DNA of 20,950 nucleotides from Falciphora oryzae (GCA_000733355.1 JNVV01000045.1:204568-225517), one strand, 5' to 3'; numbered from the stretch's first letter, positions 11,201 to 18,509 are shown. Program-made: numbers and translations. Notes: a model not told the origin generated them from the letters alone.

Positions 11201-11423
11201 GCTCAGCTTCCGCAAGGGCCCGGGCAGGGACGTGGCCGAGGCCCTCGCGGCGCTCGAGAAGAGGCAGGCCAAGGAGCGCCGGTTCGCCGAGGTCCTCGTC
11301 AAGGCCGGGGTCTGCAGGGCGCCACAGCTCGCGGCGGGGAAGGATAAGGAGAGGAGGGTGGTCGAGGAGAAGCAGCGGGCGTTGCTGGCGCTTTTCCTCA
11401 GGCGCTCTAGAGAGGAGCTCTAG
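8253..11423 (+). CDS. OCRL/INPP5B-like inositol polyphosphate 5-phosphatase (5-phosphatase, ASH, RhoGAP-like)
   Basis: A single uninterrupted frame of 1056 residues from ATG 8253 to TAG 11421-11423. The catalytic domain spans about residues 43-550 and shows GTWNV (48-52), LQEVEDL with the metal-binding Glu (E120), GNKGA (199-203), NCHLASG (H222), WFGDLNFR (272-279), SWCDRIL (427-433) and SDHKPV (537-542). These are the signature motifs of type II 5-phosphatases, which act on PI(4,5)P2 and PI(3,4,5)P3 at endocytic and Golgi membranes (family knowledge). An ASH/PapD-like domain starts near 604 (IDFGDVTF...LANTGRVPACF). The C-terminal third has a RhoGAP-like helical region (about 770-1000, QRLEAVTEVLLLLLRGL) without an obvious arginine-finger motif, as in OCRL. 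Acidic, low-complexity insertions interrupt the catalytic domain at about 322-370 and 450-520. Substrate preference is not shown by the sequence. Confidence 0.93.
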   Translation: MASTTSADPPADAGDNADLTSSPLSLHRAVHARRAEYVRPHRMRVKVGTWNVAACTGTDKDLANWFVSGKGIDKRLATLDVTRNPAIEREDTADSLDDDPNAIRLVGGDKVGLYVLGLQEVEDLNVATQYMRGVVYSDPGTMDKWKMALEAALPKGYELVACEQLLGLLLLVYASPDVASSISNVSLITVGTGLLGYMGNKGAVAARIVVGETTRMTFINCHLASGHDATYLDRRIWDVGQILSRAQFKPVTYPGSNGTEPERIGDEDFAFWFGDLNFRMDGLPGDDIRRLLMLHTRGEYDLSKKGHQDTTLSGEDPIVLRTSDSSDDLTDDGSTKSRSTVDPNGDDSSLSLPDPDEFMPDPSEDPASLQATLDSLLPHDQLRRLMREGKVFHEGWREGPITFLPSYKYDVGTVGLFDTSEKKRAPSWCDRILYRTRKDKEDYEQKIKDAEDARKKDEEMKSRGIDQAADDDEVLFDYDPDNDGDQPSAPSSSKVFDYDEYDEDGDEESGDDVITKEGFHDHIHLDIYTSHQRVQSSDHKPVISVFTLDYDAAVPELKAKVHADVARELDRAENEGRPAITIVMEKADRQDGSTRPLGPESADDAIDFGDVTFLKKKTFSMTLANTGRVPACFSFVEKPTTDDQDGGAQWLTTLFLRTDLGEQAEDSEAVDLGKEVTLEPGETVNAVVEMLVDEIGLCTRLNDGQASLEDVLVLRVEDGRDHFIPVRATWMPTCIGRSIDELIRVPDGGIRALVSRLSEEKGKGKGGSRVGSIPYEQEVRCAAPKELFKLTESVETLTERALADEQMLVGCELPRDRPEWPFDEPGSSVDPRRNELAASVIEMLDLDKNIADAFEPEVPTIQRLEAVTEVLLLLLRGLTDGVISVPLWARIEQASLPSLAPGSNGSGAMLNYTQDEDDKAAVLDTLASAPNHNISFVFLTSTLAKVLAELSPFGRADMEALRSSLGGGVAAAARSPVAVARRSLSFRKGPGRDVAEALAALEKRQAKERRFAEVLVKAGVCRAPQLAAGKDKERRVVEEKQRALLALFLRRSREEL

Positions 11424-11810
11424 TGAAAGGTTCCATTTTACCATAAACAAGGGTGCGTTTGGTGTGTAGTTTCAGGAAGTTGGATTAATCGGGTCTCGGT
11501 CTCATGGATTTCTCGGGGTTCGGGGCAGCTAGACGTTGGAATGTCACGGCGTATAGCATATCTCGTAGATTCATGTTCTGTATTATCTGTAGAAAGCAGC
11601 ACGCACGGCAGAGCGTCCAATCAGAGACTATGGACCTGTTGTCTCTGAGCCGCTGTCACGTCCCAAGGATGACCAGTCCTGTTTGCAGCCCAACGTTGAC
11701 TGGTCAAGAGGTGGTTGCCTTGTGATTAGTCCTTGCAAACACATCAGATGAGGGTGCAAACAGGCGAACATCCCCGTCCTGAGTCACCTTGAGATGGATA
11801 TAAAGACCAG
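11424..11810. other. Intergenic region with CCAAT motif
   Basis: This stretch holds the 3' flank of the phosphatase gene and the upstream region of the next transcript. CCAAT occurs at 11617-11621, about 180 nt before the TATA box at 11799. No gene is seen. Confidence 0.45.
11799..11804 (+). promoter_or_regulatory. TATA box (TATAAA)
   Basis: A perfect TATAAA stands within GGATATAAAGACC, with a CCAAT motif upstream at 11617-11621. Strongly pyrimidine-rich sequence begins downstream, as is common for fungal leaders. It points to a plus-strand transcript starting near 11830. Confidence 0.5.
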
Positions 11811-11829
11811 TTGCTTTACCCCAGTGGCG

Positions 11830-13201
11830 CGGGCGCTTTTTCTCCATTGGTCGGCCCATTTGCTGGGGCCGGACCGTGGGGGTGGTTTCGCTGCCGTTTG
11901 CTTGTTGATTGGGCGACCTTGATCTGGTTCACTTACACCTGCCTGCTCAGATGGCAGACGCTCCTCCCTCAGACCAACTCGGAAGACTCAGGAACCACAC
12001 GTGCCTTGCCGCCTCTTCTGTGCATCCGACGCGTCTGGAGAACTTTTCTCCATCCGCGATTTTCTCCCTACCCTCGACGGCCTGGCATCTATCCTTTTTC
12101 TCTTTTTCTTGGAAACACAAGGCCGACTAGAGCAGATCCTCGCCAAGATTTATTCTTCCACGGCTCGCCTGCACGTCCGCCTTCCGCCTCGTTGTCTTCC
12201 GGAATTTCAGCGCGGATTGGAGCCGGAATTCCTAGCATTCGTCTCTTGGAATCCCATACAAGCCAAAGCCGCCCTCCTACAGGTTTCTCCGGCGCATCTC
12301 TCGTTTTCCTCCTTGAAGCCTGGAGTAGGACCCCAAGACAGCCCCACCAGAGATCCGCCACCGCACAACCTTTCTTCCCGTGGTTCAGAAAGCAACGACC
12401 AGAACCAGGCTTTCTAGAACCGCACTCGCACCTCAACCGTCCTTGCTTTTCTCTCCTTGGAAGCCTAGGAGGAAGTCTCCTTGGTAGAGGCCATCTGGGA
12501 CACCGTCGTCTTTCTCGACTTTGGATTTCGGGATCAGATCCGCCCTTCCTAGAGTCCCGTTCGGTGCCTTTCTTCCCTCGCTCAGCTGTCTCTGTTCGGA
12601 AGTCCACGACCAAAGTCGACCTCACCTAAATATCGAAGTTTCCAACGAATCACGAGCCTACCAAGCCGGCTTCCTACCATCTTCCAGCACTTCGGGCCCT
12701 CACCTTCTCTGTGCTTTCTTGCGCTTCGTCGAACCTCGGATCTGGACGGCGCGGGCCGGTCTTCCTTCCTAAGCAGACCCAGCCCCTCGCTTCTCCACCT
12801 CTCTTGCTCCACGGCGCAGATTTCTCTACGTTTCGAAGCAGATCTAGCACTTTGTCACTTGGCGTGTCTCTTCCTTCCCACTTGGGCCTTTTTCGCTTTA
12901 ATTCTCGAGCTCGGATCCACCAGTTTCTTGCATCAAGTCTGTTCTTTGCGCTGCTTTCTCGATCAAGAGTCTTCGCTGTATCTCTCAGACAGCTGTGACG
13001 AAGGCTTCACCACACATCTCTCGCACCCCTCTTCAGCTGCTCCCACCAGCCTTCACAAGAGCATCGGGATATCGTGAATACTACCGAGCCTCTGCCAGCA
13101 TCATCCTGGAAGCTTGGCCCTTTATCTCCTGGCGATCTAGTCGTTCAGCATACCTCTCAATCTTGGATAGCGGTCTACCCAGCTGCTCTCGAAGGCACCC
13201 T
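11830..13201 (+). other. Long pyrimidine-rich 5' leader of the 13315 gene (inferred)
   Basis: The plus strand is C/T-rich for about 1.4 kb, from the TATA box to a good splice donor at 13202. Loosely similar phrases recur, such as CTCCTTGGAAGCCT-like strings near 12110, 12245, 12313, 12455 and 13105, and GATCCGCC near 12350 and 12535. A 272-codon open frame (11811-12629) crosses it, but its product is low-complexity Ser/Pro/Arg/Phe sequence with no domain. The frame entering the 13315 gene has an in-frame TAG just upstream. I therefore read the stretch as a leader or noncoding RNA, not as a protein gene. Confidence 0.4.
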
Positions 13202-13300
13202 GTAAGCCCCCCTGCAATTCCCCCCTCCGGTCTAAAGCGCTGCCGGAGCACCTATTTACAAAGATTTCAGGATCCAAGACGGCTAACCTCATCCCCGCAG
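13202..13300 (+). other. Intron in the 5' leader just upstream of the 13315 start
   Basis: The donor is GTAAGC at 13202, a branch-like GGCTAACC lies at 13281-13288, and the acceptor CCCCGCAG ends at 13300, giving 99 nt. The downstream exon begins 14 nt before ATG 13315. The spliced upstream frame is closed by TAG, so the intron most likely lies in the untranslated leader. Confidence 0.6.
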
Positions 13301-13314
13301 GCCCCCCCCCAAGC

Positions 13315-13866
13315 ATGTGTTACGTCGAGCGGGACCTGCTGCGGGTGGCCAAGCGCAACGCGCTAAAGGCCAACCTGAAGCGCGTCGGCCGCGACCAGGT
13401 TGCCCCTGCGCCTCTCGTCCACATGGACCGGGACGGGAAGTGGGTTCCGCCGCCGCCGACGGTCTTCCTGGACCACCTCCGGAGCCGAGGTGAGCTCCAC
13501 GCCAGCGCCTCCCGGCGGCAGAACCGGGAGACGTTCGATCGGCTATGCGACCTTGGCCTCAAGTTCGAGGACGTCTTGGCCAAGCAGCCCAGCCACGCCG
13601 ACCACCTCCGGTCGCTCAACCACCGGCCAAGGAAAAAGACCACCCTCTCGCGAGAGGTGGCACCGGAGGACGTGATCGCGGTGGAGTACGTTGACGGCTG
13701 GAGCCTTTCGGAGGCGGAGGAGAACGAGGACGGTCCAGAGCCGTCGGGAGAGGCCGGGGAGGGGCAGGATGGCCTGGAGGGCCGCTGGGACAACTGGGAG
13801 AGCCCAGAGGGGCCTGTCGCCGCCGCCACCAGTGTTTTAGAGGACGGGAGAGTTATTAGGTGGTAA
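13315..13866 (+). CDS. Orphan protein with acidic RWDNWE tail
   Basis: The frame is 183 residues, starting at MCYVERDLLRVAKRN. The N-terminal half is basic and helical. Around residues 40-65 it reads DGKWVPPPPTVFLDHLRSRGE, followed by RRQNRETFDRLCDLGLKFED (68-87) and a basic HRPRKKT. The C-terminal third is acidic (SEAEENEDGPEPSGEAGEGQ) and ends in EGRWDNWESPEG (155-166). No signal peptide, membrane segment or known domain was recognised. It lies tail to tail with the zinc-knuckle gene (97 nt between stop codons). A degraded copy of its 3' end occurs at about 16220-16416, so it belongs to a duplicated family. Codon composition is GC-rich, unlike the AT-rich DNA to its right. The function is unknown. 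Confidence 0.65.
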   Translation: MCYVERDLLRVAKRNALKANLKRVGRDQVAPAPLVHMDRDGKWVPPPPTVFLDHLRSRGELHASASRRQNRETFDRLCDLGLKFEDVLAKQPSHADHLRSLNHRPRKKTTLSREVAPEDVIAVEYVDGWSLSEAEENEDGPEPSGEAGEGQDGLEGRWDNWESPEGPVAAATSVLEDGRVIRW

Positions 13867-13912
13867 TATTATTATTAATAACTTAAATCCACACCTTAAC
13901 GATCATTTCATC
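13765..13912 (+). repeat. 3'-end repeat, copy A (partner at 16336-16416)
   Basis: Positions 13765-13802 match 16336-16373 at 34 of 38 bases, all differences being transitions. The 3' untranslated stretch 13879-13912 (TAACTTAAATCCACACCTT...TCATCT) matches 16382-16416. Between the two blocks, copy A has about 70 bp that copy B lacks. Confidence 0.85.
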
Positions 13913-13963
13913 TGCCGGCTTGCAAGACACCACGCGGCCAAGAGCTGATTGGGCTATCTACAG

Positions 13964-14504
13964 TCACTTCTGGGAGTTGTAGTTGATGGTGATGTTGTTA
14001 TCGGCCCCGGTGATGTTGTTATTGGCCCCGGTGATGCTGTATGTGGGGGCGGTGCGGACGGCTATTGAAGGATATTTGGTTAGAAATTAATAAGCTGTAA
14101 ATGCTGTGTTATACTTACGACCACGTGGGCCAGGGCCTTTATGGCCGCTCTTCTTCCCGGCCTTCTCCGTCTTGGCCTTGTTCTTGGCCTTCCTTTCGGC
14201 CCTGACCATCTTCGGCTTGGGGCATTCATCCTTGTCTTTAATAAAAACGTACCCGTTAGTAAACGCTAAAAATACATTAATTAACGACATAATATCTTAC
14301 GATGGCCCTTCTCATTGCAGTTCCAGCATATCAAAACTTTTCCCTGAGGGGCAGCGGCAGCATCGGGGGTGGCGGCAGGGGGGCGCCAGCGACGGCGGCC
14401 TCGTTTACAGTGACGTCTGTAAACAAATTCCATCAGCTATTTATCACTTCATTCAAAGCAAACTATGCTATGTTCTTATACATACCGGTTTTTGAAGAAG
14501 ACAT
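13964..14504 (-). CDS. CCHC zinc-knuckle protein with N-rich repeat tail, 4 exons, one frameshift
   Basis: Minus-strand exons are 14486-14504, 14301-14416, 14119-14235 and 13964-14061. The introns are 69, 65 and 57 nt, with GTATGT, GTAAGA and GTAAGT donors, TACTAAC and TCTAACC branch sites, and CAG, AAG and TAG acceptors. The exons total 350 nt; one added base would give exactly 117 codons. The frame breaks in a run of six G (plus strand 14378-14383). Before it the product reads MSSSKTDVTVNEAAVAGAP, and after it the frame is open through APQGKVLI into the knuckle CWNCNEKGHHKDEC (C-x2-C-x4-H-x4-C), which is itself split by intron 2. A Lys/Arg-rich stretch (KMVRAERKAKNKAKTEK) and PGPRGP follow. 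The tail ITGANNNITGADNNITINYN precedes the stop TGA (13964-13966). CCHC knuckles bind single-stranded nucleic acid (family knowledge). The exact role is unknown. The break may be a real mutation or an assembly homopolymer error. Confidence 0.7.
13988..14040 (-). repeat. 21-bp tandem repeat encoding N-rich motif
   Basis: Two 21-bp units (13988-14008 and 14009-14029) differ at one base, followed by a partial third. On the minus strand each encodes ITGAxNN-type heptads, giving the repeated ITGANNN / ITGADNN of the zinc-knuckle protein tail. Confidence 0.85.
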
Positions 14505-14720
14505 TTTAGGGGAAACGGTTAGTATATGAATTTTCGGCTTTTAACCAACCCAAAATATTCAAAAATAAACTGACATATGTGTTGACGACTGCGTTTGGAT
14601 TAAAACACAGAATAATTAGCCCCTGATTACCTGGTTCTGTTTGACGACTACCCTAACGCAGGACACACACTTACTGTTGTTTTGGGACGAATCTTCGGTG
14701 GGAGTTAGCAATGCGGAAGC

Positions 14721-15600
14721 ATGCCTTGTACGGAATGGGATAAAAGGGTGAAAAAGATCTGGTCCATATCGCATAAACGGGCTCCCAATGCCAACAAAAT
14801 GGATGTTGTAGAGCCACCGGCTGATTGGGTACCCCCATTGCCAGTGGTTGTCGGCGATGTGTTCCAGGCTTTCCGAACACCCGAGTATGTATCTCCACAC
14901 ACGGCTCGCTTTGGTTCGCCTTTTGACAAAGCCCGTTAGACAGAGAGTTGCCATTAAGGATGTCTTTCGACGGACACTCAGGCTGGCCAGCCTCCCCAAC
15001 CCCGGTCGATACACCGACTTCCTAGCCGCCCACGACGCGGATAACCTTCTTGCGAGGCTCCAGCAGCAGTGCGAAACCGCGTGGGCTACAACACTAGGGA
15101 CTGGAGCCCATAGCGATTCCAGGGGCCGCGAAATGGTGCGAACGTTCGGCCCAGCGCCTAGCTGTGCTGCCCCTAGTTGGTACATCGCTATCCTGGAAGA
15201 CAGCAACGATCCGTCTTGGTTCAAGTTGTACGTCGGCCAAAGCAAAAACGTTGGCCTCAGGATCGAATCCCATGTAGAAGGCAAGGGCGACGGTGTCGGC
15301 CTCTTTCGCCGACTTTGGGTTGCTAAAAGGACAAGGAAGGCAGCATTCTTCCTTTTCGGGTCCTTACCGGATTCTGGCTGGCTTTCGCGAAACAGCAAGG
15401 ATTCCGGCTTGTGGTTAAACATCGTAGAAATGTTCTGGTGTCTTGTTTTTCAAACACTTCCACGACATTCACTCAACAAATTCCTGCCTGACATCTGGAT
15501 CCGACTTGCAGAGGTCGGAACTAATATCGCCAATCCGCTCAGCCAGGGCCACGGGGAAAACCGGTATGACAACGGCGTGTGGTATCATGAGTACCGGTAG
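14721..15600 (+). CDS. GIY-YIG nuclease-fold protein, 2 exons
   Basis: Exon 1 is 14721-14884 and exon 2 is 14940-15600. The 55-nt intron (GTATGT...CCGTTAG) joins two different frames exactly through a split GAA codon, giving 274 residues. The N-terminal half (MPCTEWDKRVKKIWS..., DWVPPLPVVVGDVFQAF) has no known domain. The GIY-YIG fold starts near 135: WYIAILEDS (Y136), LYVGQS (151-156, the YIG element as YVG), then LRIESH with the catalytic-type Arg R162 and H166, and LNIVEMFW with Glu E218. N234 is a candidate for the final conserved Asn. These residues occupy the order seen in GIY-YIG endonucleases (family knowledge). The frame stops at 15598-15600, but coding-like sequence continues in other frames to about 15824, so the tail may be frameshifted. 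Antisense frames here are shadows. The target and biological role are unknown. Confidence 0.72.
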
Positions 15601-15824
15601 GTACAGTAACGACAAGTACTGTCAGAAGTGCGTCGCCAGGGGAGGCGGAAATGGCTTCAAGCCTGTCAGCCCAGACATACCCGCCATATGGCACCGGGCA
15701 AAATGGCAATCTCTCCCTTCCCCTTTTTTACCTTCGGGTATAGCGCCTTCGGCGTGTGGTGGCAAGTTGGAACCTACCACCCTTATGGTGCCGCTTCGAA
15801 AGTAGGACGGAAGCCTGGGGGTTA
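15601..15824 (+). pseudogene. Frame-broken C-terminal extension of the GIY-YIG gene (probable)
   Basis: Directly after the TAG, frame +1 reads GRYSNDKYCQKCVARGGG and continues to IPAIWHRAKW. After a CCCCTTTTTT run near 15721-15728 the coding character moves back to the first frame, reading FFTFGYSAFGVWWQVGTYHP and ending at TAA 15823-15825. Two single-base shifts would give a continuous extension of about 75 residues rich in Trp, Tyr and Gly, with a CxxC pair. No intron with usable signals explains both shifts. It could instead be noncoding. Confidence 0.4.
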
Positions 15825-15825
15825 A

Positions 15826-16205
15826 GTGATCACACAGTTTACGACTGAGTGATGCACCCAGCCTGGCCTTGTCGGTTCGCAGCCGTCAATGTCGATCAAG
15901 CATGATGCCTTCACGCGGAGTCATATAGGCGTGCACCACAGCCTCAACCAGGGGGAGTGGGACCGAATGATCATGCATGCGATTAGTTAGCCGGTACTTA
16001 AGCACCACTTGGAAATCTCCATAGAGTTAAAGGATTCGTTTTCCTGTTGAAAGGGATTTGCGGGTGGGAGTTTGACGGTACTTGGCATACCCACCGCAGC
16101 AGAGCTGGAATATGGAACGACGAGAGTTAGGGGTTTTTTTTTTTCACTTTTGGCCCGTGCACCTCCCGTGCTCCCTGTGCTGCCCAGGCCCACGCACCGC
16201 CCCTT
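15826..16205. other. Intergenic, no gene seen
   Basis: Mixed-composition sequence between the GIY-YIG gene and the RWDNWE relic, with a T-run near 16134-16145. No splice-linked coding frame or RNA gene is supported. Confidence 0.45.
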
Positions 16206-16416
16206 CAAACCGAACCGGGCGCGCGTATGACGCCGTGCAGGATGCCGAGGCTAAAATAGACCCGGAGCGCGTTGCCGTTGATGATGCATACCAGCCAGTC
16301 GCCGCGTTAGGCCGCCGCTTCAGGGCGTGGAGGAGCAGGATGGCCCAGGGGGTCGCTGGGACAACTGGGAGAGGTTATTATTAACTTAAATCCACACCTT
16401 GATAATCAGTTCATCT
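16206..16416 (+). pseudogene. Decayed 3' copy of the RWDNWE orphan gene
   Basis: Positions 16336-16416 are clearly duplicated from the 13315 gene's 3' end, including its untranslated flank. Reading the matching frame gives EEQDGPGGRWDNWER, beside EGQDGLEGRWDNWES in the intact gene. Upstream, DPERVAVDDAY resembles APEDVIAVEYV but lies in a different frame, so a frameshift separates them. About 70 bp after GGGAGAG is missing relative to the intact copy. No start codon or N-terminal half is recognisable. Confidence 0.7.
16336..16416 (+). repeat. 3'-end repeat, copy B (partner at 13765-13912)
   Basis: This copy has the same orientation as copy A and lies about 2.6 kb away. The two copies flank the zinc-knuckle and GIY-YIG genes as direct repeats. 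Confidence 0.85.
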
Positions 16417-16826
16417 CCTCATTTGCAAATATCCTGTTATGAAGTCACTGCAACCTAAAGCTTGATCTTTGGGTGTTAGTTTCATTTCATTTCTTCGCCG
16501 CTATATTTAGCCTGGCATCACTACATCCCGTCGTAAGTGAAGCAAAAGCATAGAAGGTAAGATAAAGCATAGCAGAGAAGATTTCCAAGCTCGGGCTGTT
16601 CTAGTACACTCCCCAACCATATCCCCAAAGGATGGCTGCACAAGACTTCCCTTCGTTGCAAGTCCCACCAGAGCAACCGGGAGGTCACCGATCTCTCCCC
16701 TCCATAACTTTACCGCCCTTCGTCCACCTAACCCCTTGTTTAATGGCACCATGAACGCAACAGACCGAGCCCACAGGGATTAGCCTCGTGGGCTGGTACC
16801 GGCCCTACCTCTGTCCGAGGCGCCAA
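16417..16826. other. Gene-poor, AT-richer stretch
   Basis: No supported gene. A short plus-strand frame starts at 16632 (MAAQDFPSLQVPPEQ, about 38 codons) and a minus-strand frame spans 16507-16752. Neither has a domain or splice partner. Confidence 0.35.
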
Positions 16827-17729
16827 TGGACGCACGAACCAATGTGGAATCAACGCTATCGCTCTAAACACCGCCCATCAGCTTCCAGATTTGCCAGAAC
16901 CACAATTTGGAACCTTGGAACGAATGTTCAATCGACCCCGATTTCGATTCGGATCCGTTAGTGAGCGGATCTTTCCAAAAGAATGGCCGCAGTTTCGGAA
17001 ACTACGACGTTGTCGAGCTTAACCGATCTGTTCGTTTGTAGGGGGAAACAAAAGGCATTATAGTCTAGCGTAATCCCTTTGCAAAACACCCCTTCCCAAA
17101 CCTTAACCAGTCGAGACTTCATATGCTTAGTATCATCGAGGTCGTGGTGGAAGCTTGGGGGAATGAACTGCTTGATAATTCGATTGCGCCCGTCCGCTCC
17201 GCCTTGGAGGGGCTCGTAGAATCGGGTGCGAGCTAGCTTGTCTCGAGAGCGCTGTTGAGAGTTGGGTTCGTACGCAACGATGAAAGGTTGGAGGCCTTGT
17301 TGGGAGCTGGCCTCACTTATGGTGTCGCCATGAGTGCGGCTGGGGAACGGTACAGTTTAATATCAAACTAGGCTTTGCTGGGATAGTCAGTGCTGTAGCG
17401 GCATACAAGCTTTTTATGTCAATGAACAATTGAAAGCCTCACAGCCGCTCTCTAACCCATGTTCGATCAACTAAAAGATGAACCCCACACGCAGCTCACC
17501 GATCGGTTCGACGCTCTCGAAACTCAGCTTACACAGAATACGGCTAAGGCCACCGTCTCAAGGTATCTTTTCTTAGTTATTTACTAATTTCCAACCTATG
17601 GTTTTCGTCCGTCCAGTAAGCTAATCGCCGAGCACAGCCAAGAACATTACAAAAGAAAGAAAGCCCAATTAGGATTCACTGCTCCCAGGTTTATGCCTTC
17701 GAATCACATTACCTTCTAGCTGGCTGTGG
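16827..17729 (+). pseudogene. Broken exons of an unidentified gene
   Basis: Several plus-strand stretches have coding character but are interrupted. 16827-17041 reads through one stop and contains NHNLEPWNECSIDPDFDSDP and RSFGNYDVVEL. 17123-17371 is open apart from one TAG near 17234 and contains MLSIIEVVVEAWGNELLDNS, SALEGLVESGAS and RLEALLGAGLTYGVAMSAAG. From ATG 17459, MFDQLKDEPHTQLTDRFDAL leads to a candidate intron (GTATCT near 17562 to CCGTCCAG near 17619, with TTTACTAATTT as branch). Splicing joins it in frame to SSKLIAEHSQEHYKRKKAQ and a stop near 17729. The third part looks like a coiled coil. I do not recognise the family, and I cannot show that the parts belong to one gene. Confidence 0.35.
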
Positions 17730-18505
17730 ACAGTACACTTCTACTGCTTCAATAGGTACTCACCTCATCCCCTAAATTTCGACGCACACTGGCGGGTTTT
17801 GGCTCTTAATGCTAAAATTACTTTACAGTAAAGACTATCTAAGTTCGATAGTATTTTTCTTAGCCTTGGAAAGACGAAATACGAGCTTTATTTACGAAGT
17901 GATATGTGATGTATATACTCCAAAGTCTAATTTCTGCTTGATGAGAGAGGATCCAAAGCCCAATTATATCTTTGGCAGTAAACCCTAGGACGAAAGCTGT
18001 AGTCAAGGTGAGAATGTAGCTCAACCAATGTATCTTGACGGTCAGGGTTTAGCTCAATGTTTTCAAAGTCCCAAACGTTCGGCAAGAAGTTAGCTGATTA
18101 TCACATATGTCACGGCACCAACGAGGGCGAAAAGGCCGAGCTGCAACAAACCCTCAGGTTGATTTGGCTATTTAAAGTTAAAGAACAAAAAAGGAAGAGT
18201 TGTGCGTTGCACCTGTTCGGATCGATTGCCTTAGGTAGGGCAATTGGGCCGGGCTCCACTCGTTGCACGGATCTGCCAGGCGCCCGTGCAACTAGTGGGT
18301 CTTCCTGGCGCCGAGCCCAACCAAGGCTACGTCCATAACAACATAGCTATCTCGTCATCACTTGCGCAGAGAACAAGCAAAGAGATGACATCTGCAAACG
18401 TCTGAGAGAGGCATGATATTTTAACATGTGACCTTTTATAATTGTAGGGCTTTACGTTCAAGAAAGGCTGACCTACTAGCATCATTGCTCTTACCAAAGC
18501 TGGAT
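17730..18505. other. AT-rich intergenic stretch
   Basis: The most AT-rich part of the window. A 93-codon frame (18057-18338) has no recognisable motif and is not called. A 9-bp perfect inverted repeat occurs at about 18262-18292. Confidence 0.4.
18262..18292. repeat. Short perfect inverted repeat
   Basis: Arms GTTGCACGG and CCGTGCAAC are separated by 13 bp. The arms could form a hairpin in RNA or DNA. No T-run follows and no gene ends here, so a terminator or element end is not supported. Confidence 0.5.
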
Positions 18506-18509
18506 GGGT

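Noticed and set aside
11811..12629. 272-codon plus-strand frame
   Set aside because: The product is low-complexity and tracks the pyrimidine bias of the leader. No domain, no splice continuity to 13315, and heavy overlap with other open frames.
14616..15422. 268-codon antisense frame over the GIY-YIG gene
   Set aside because: The sense strand has an intron-joined GIY-YIG motif series, and the antisense product matches nothing.
14848..15600. Unspliced 250-codon reading of the GIY-YIG gene
   Set aside because: It begins within the intron-bearing region. The spliced model from ATG 14721 uses good signals and keeps frame exactly.
18057..18338. 93-codon plus-strand frame MFSKSQTFGKKLAD
   Set aside because: It has no recognisable motif, and its 3' part runs over the inverted repeat and looks noncoding.
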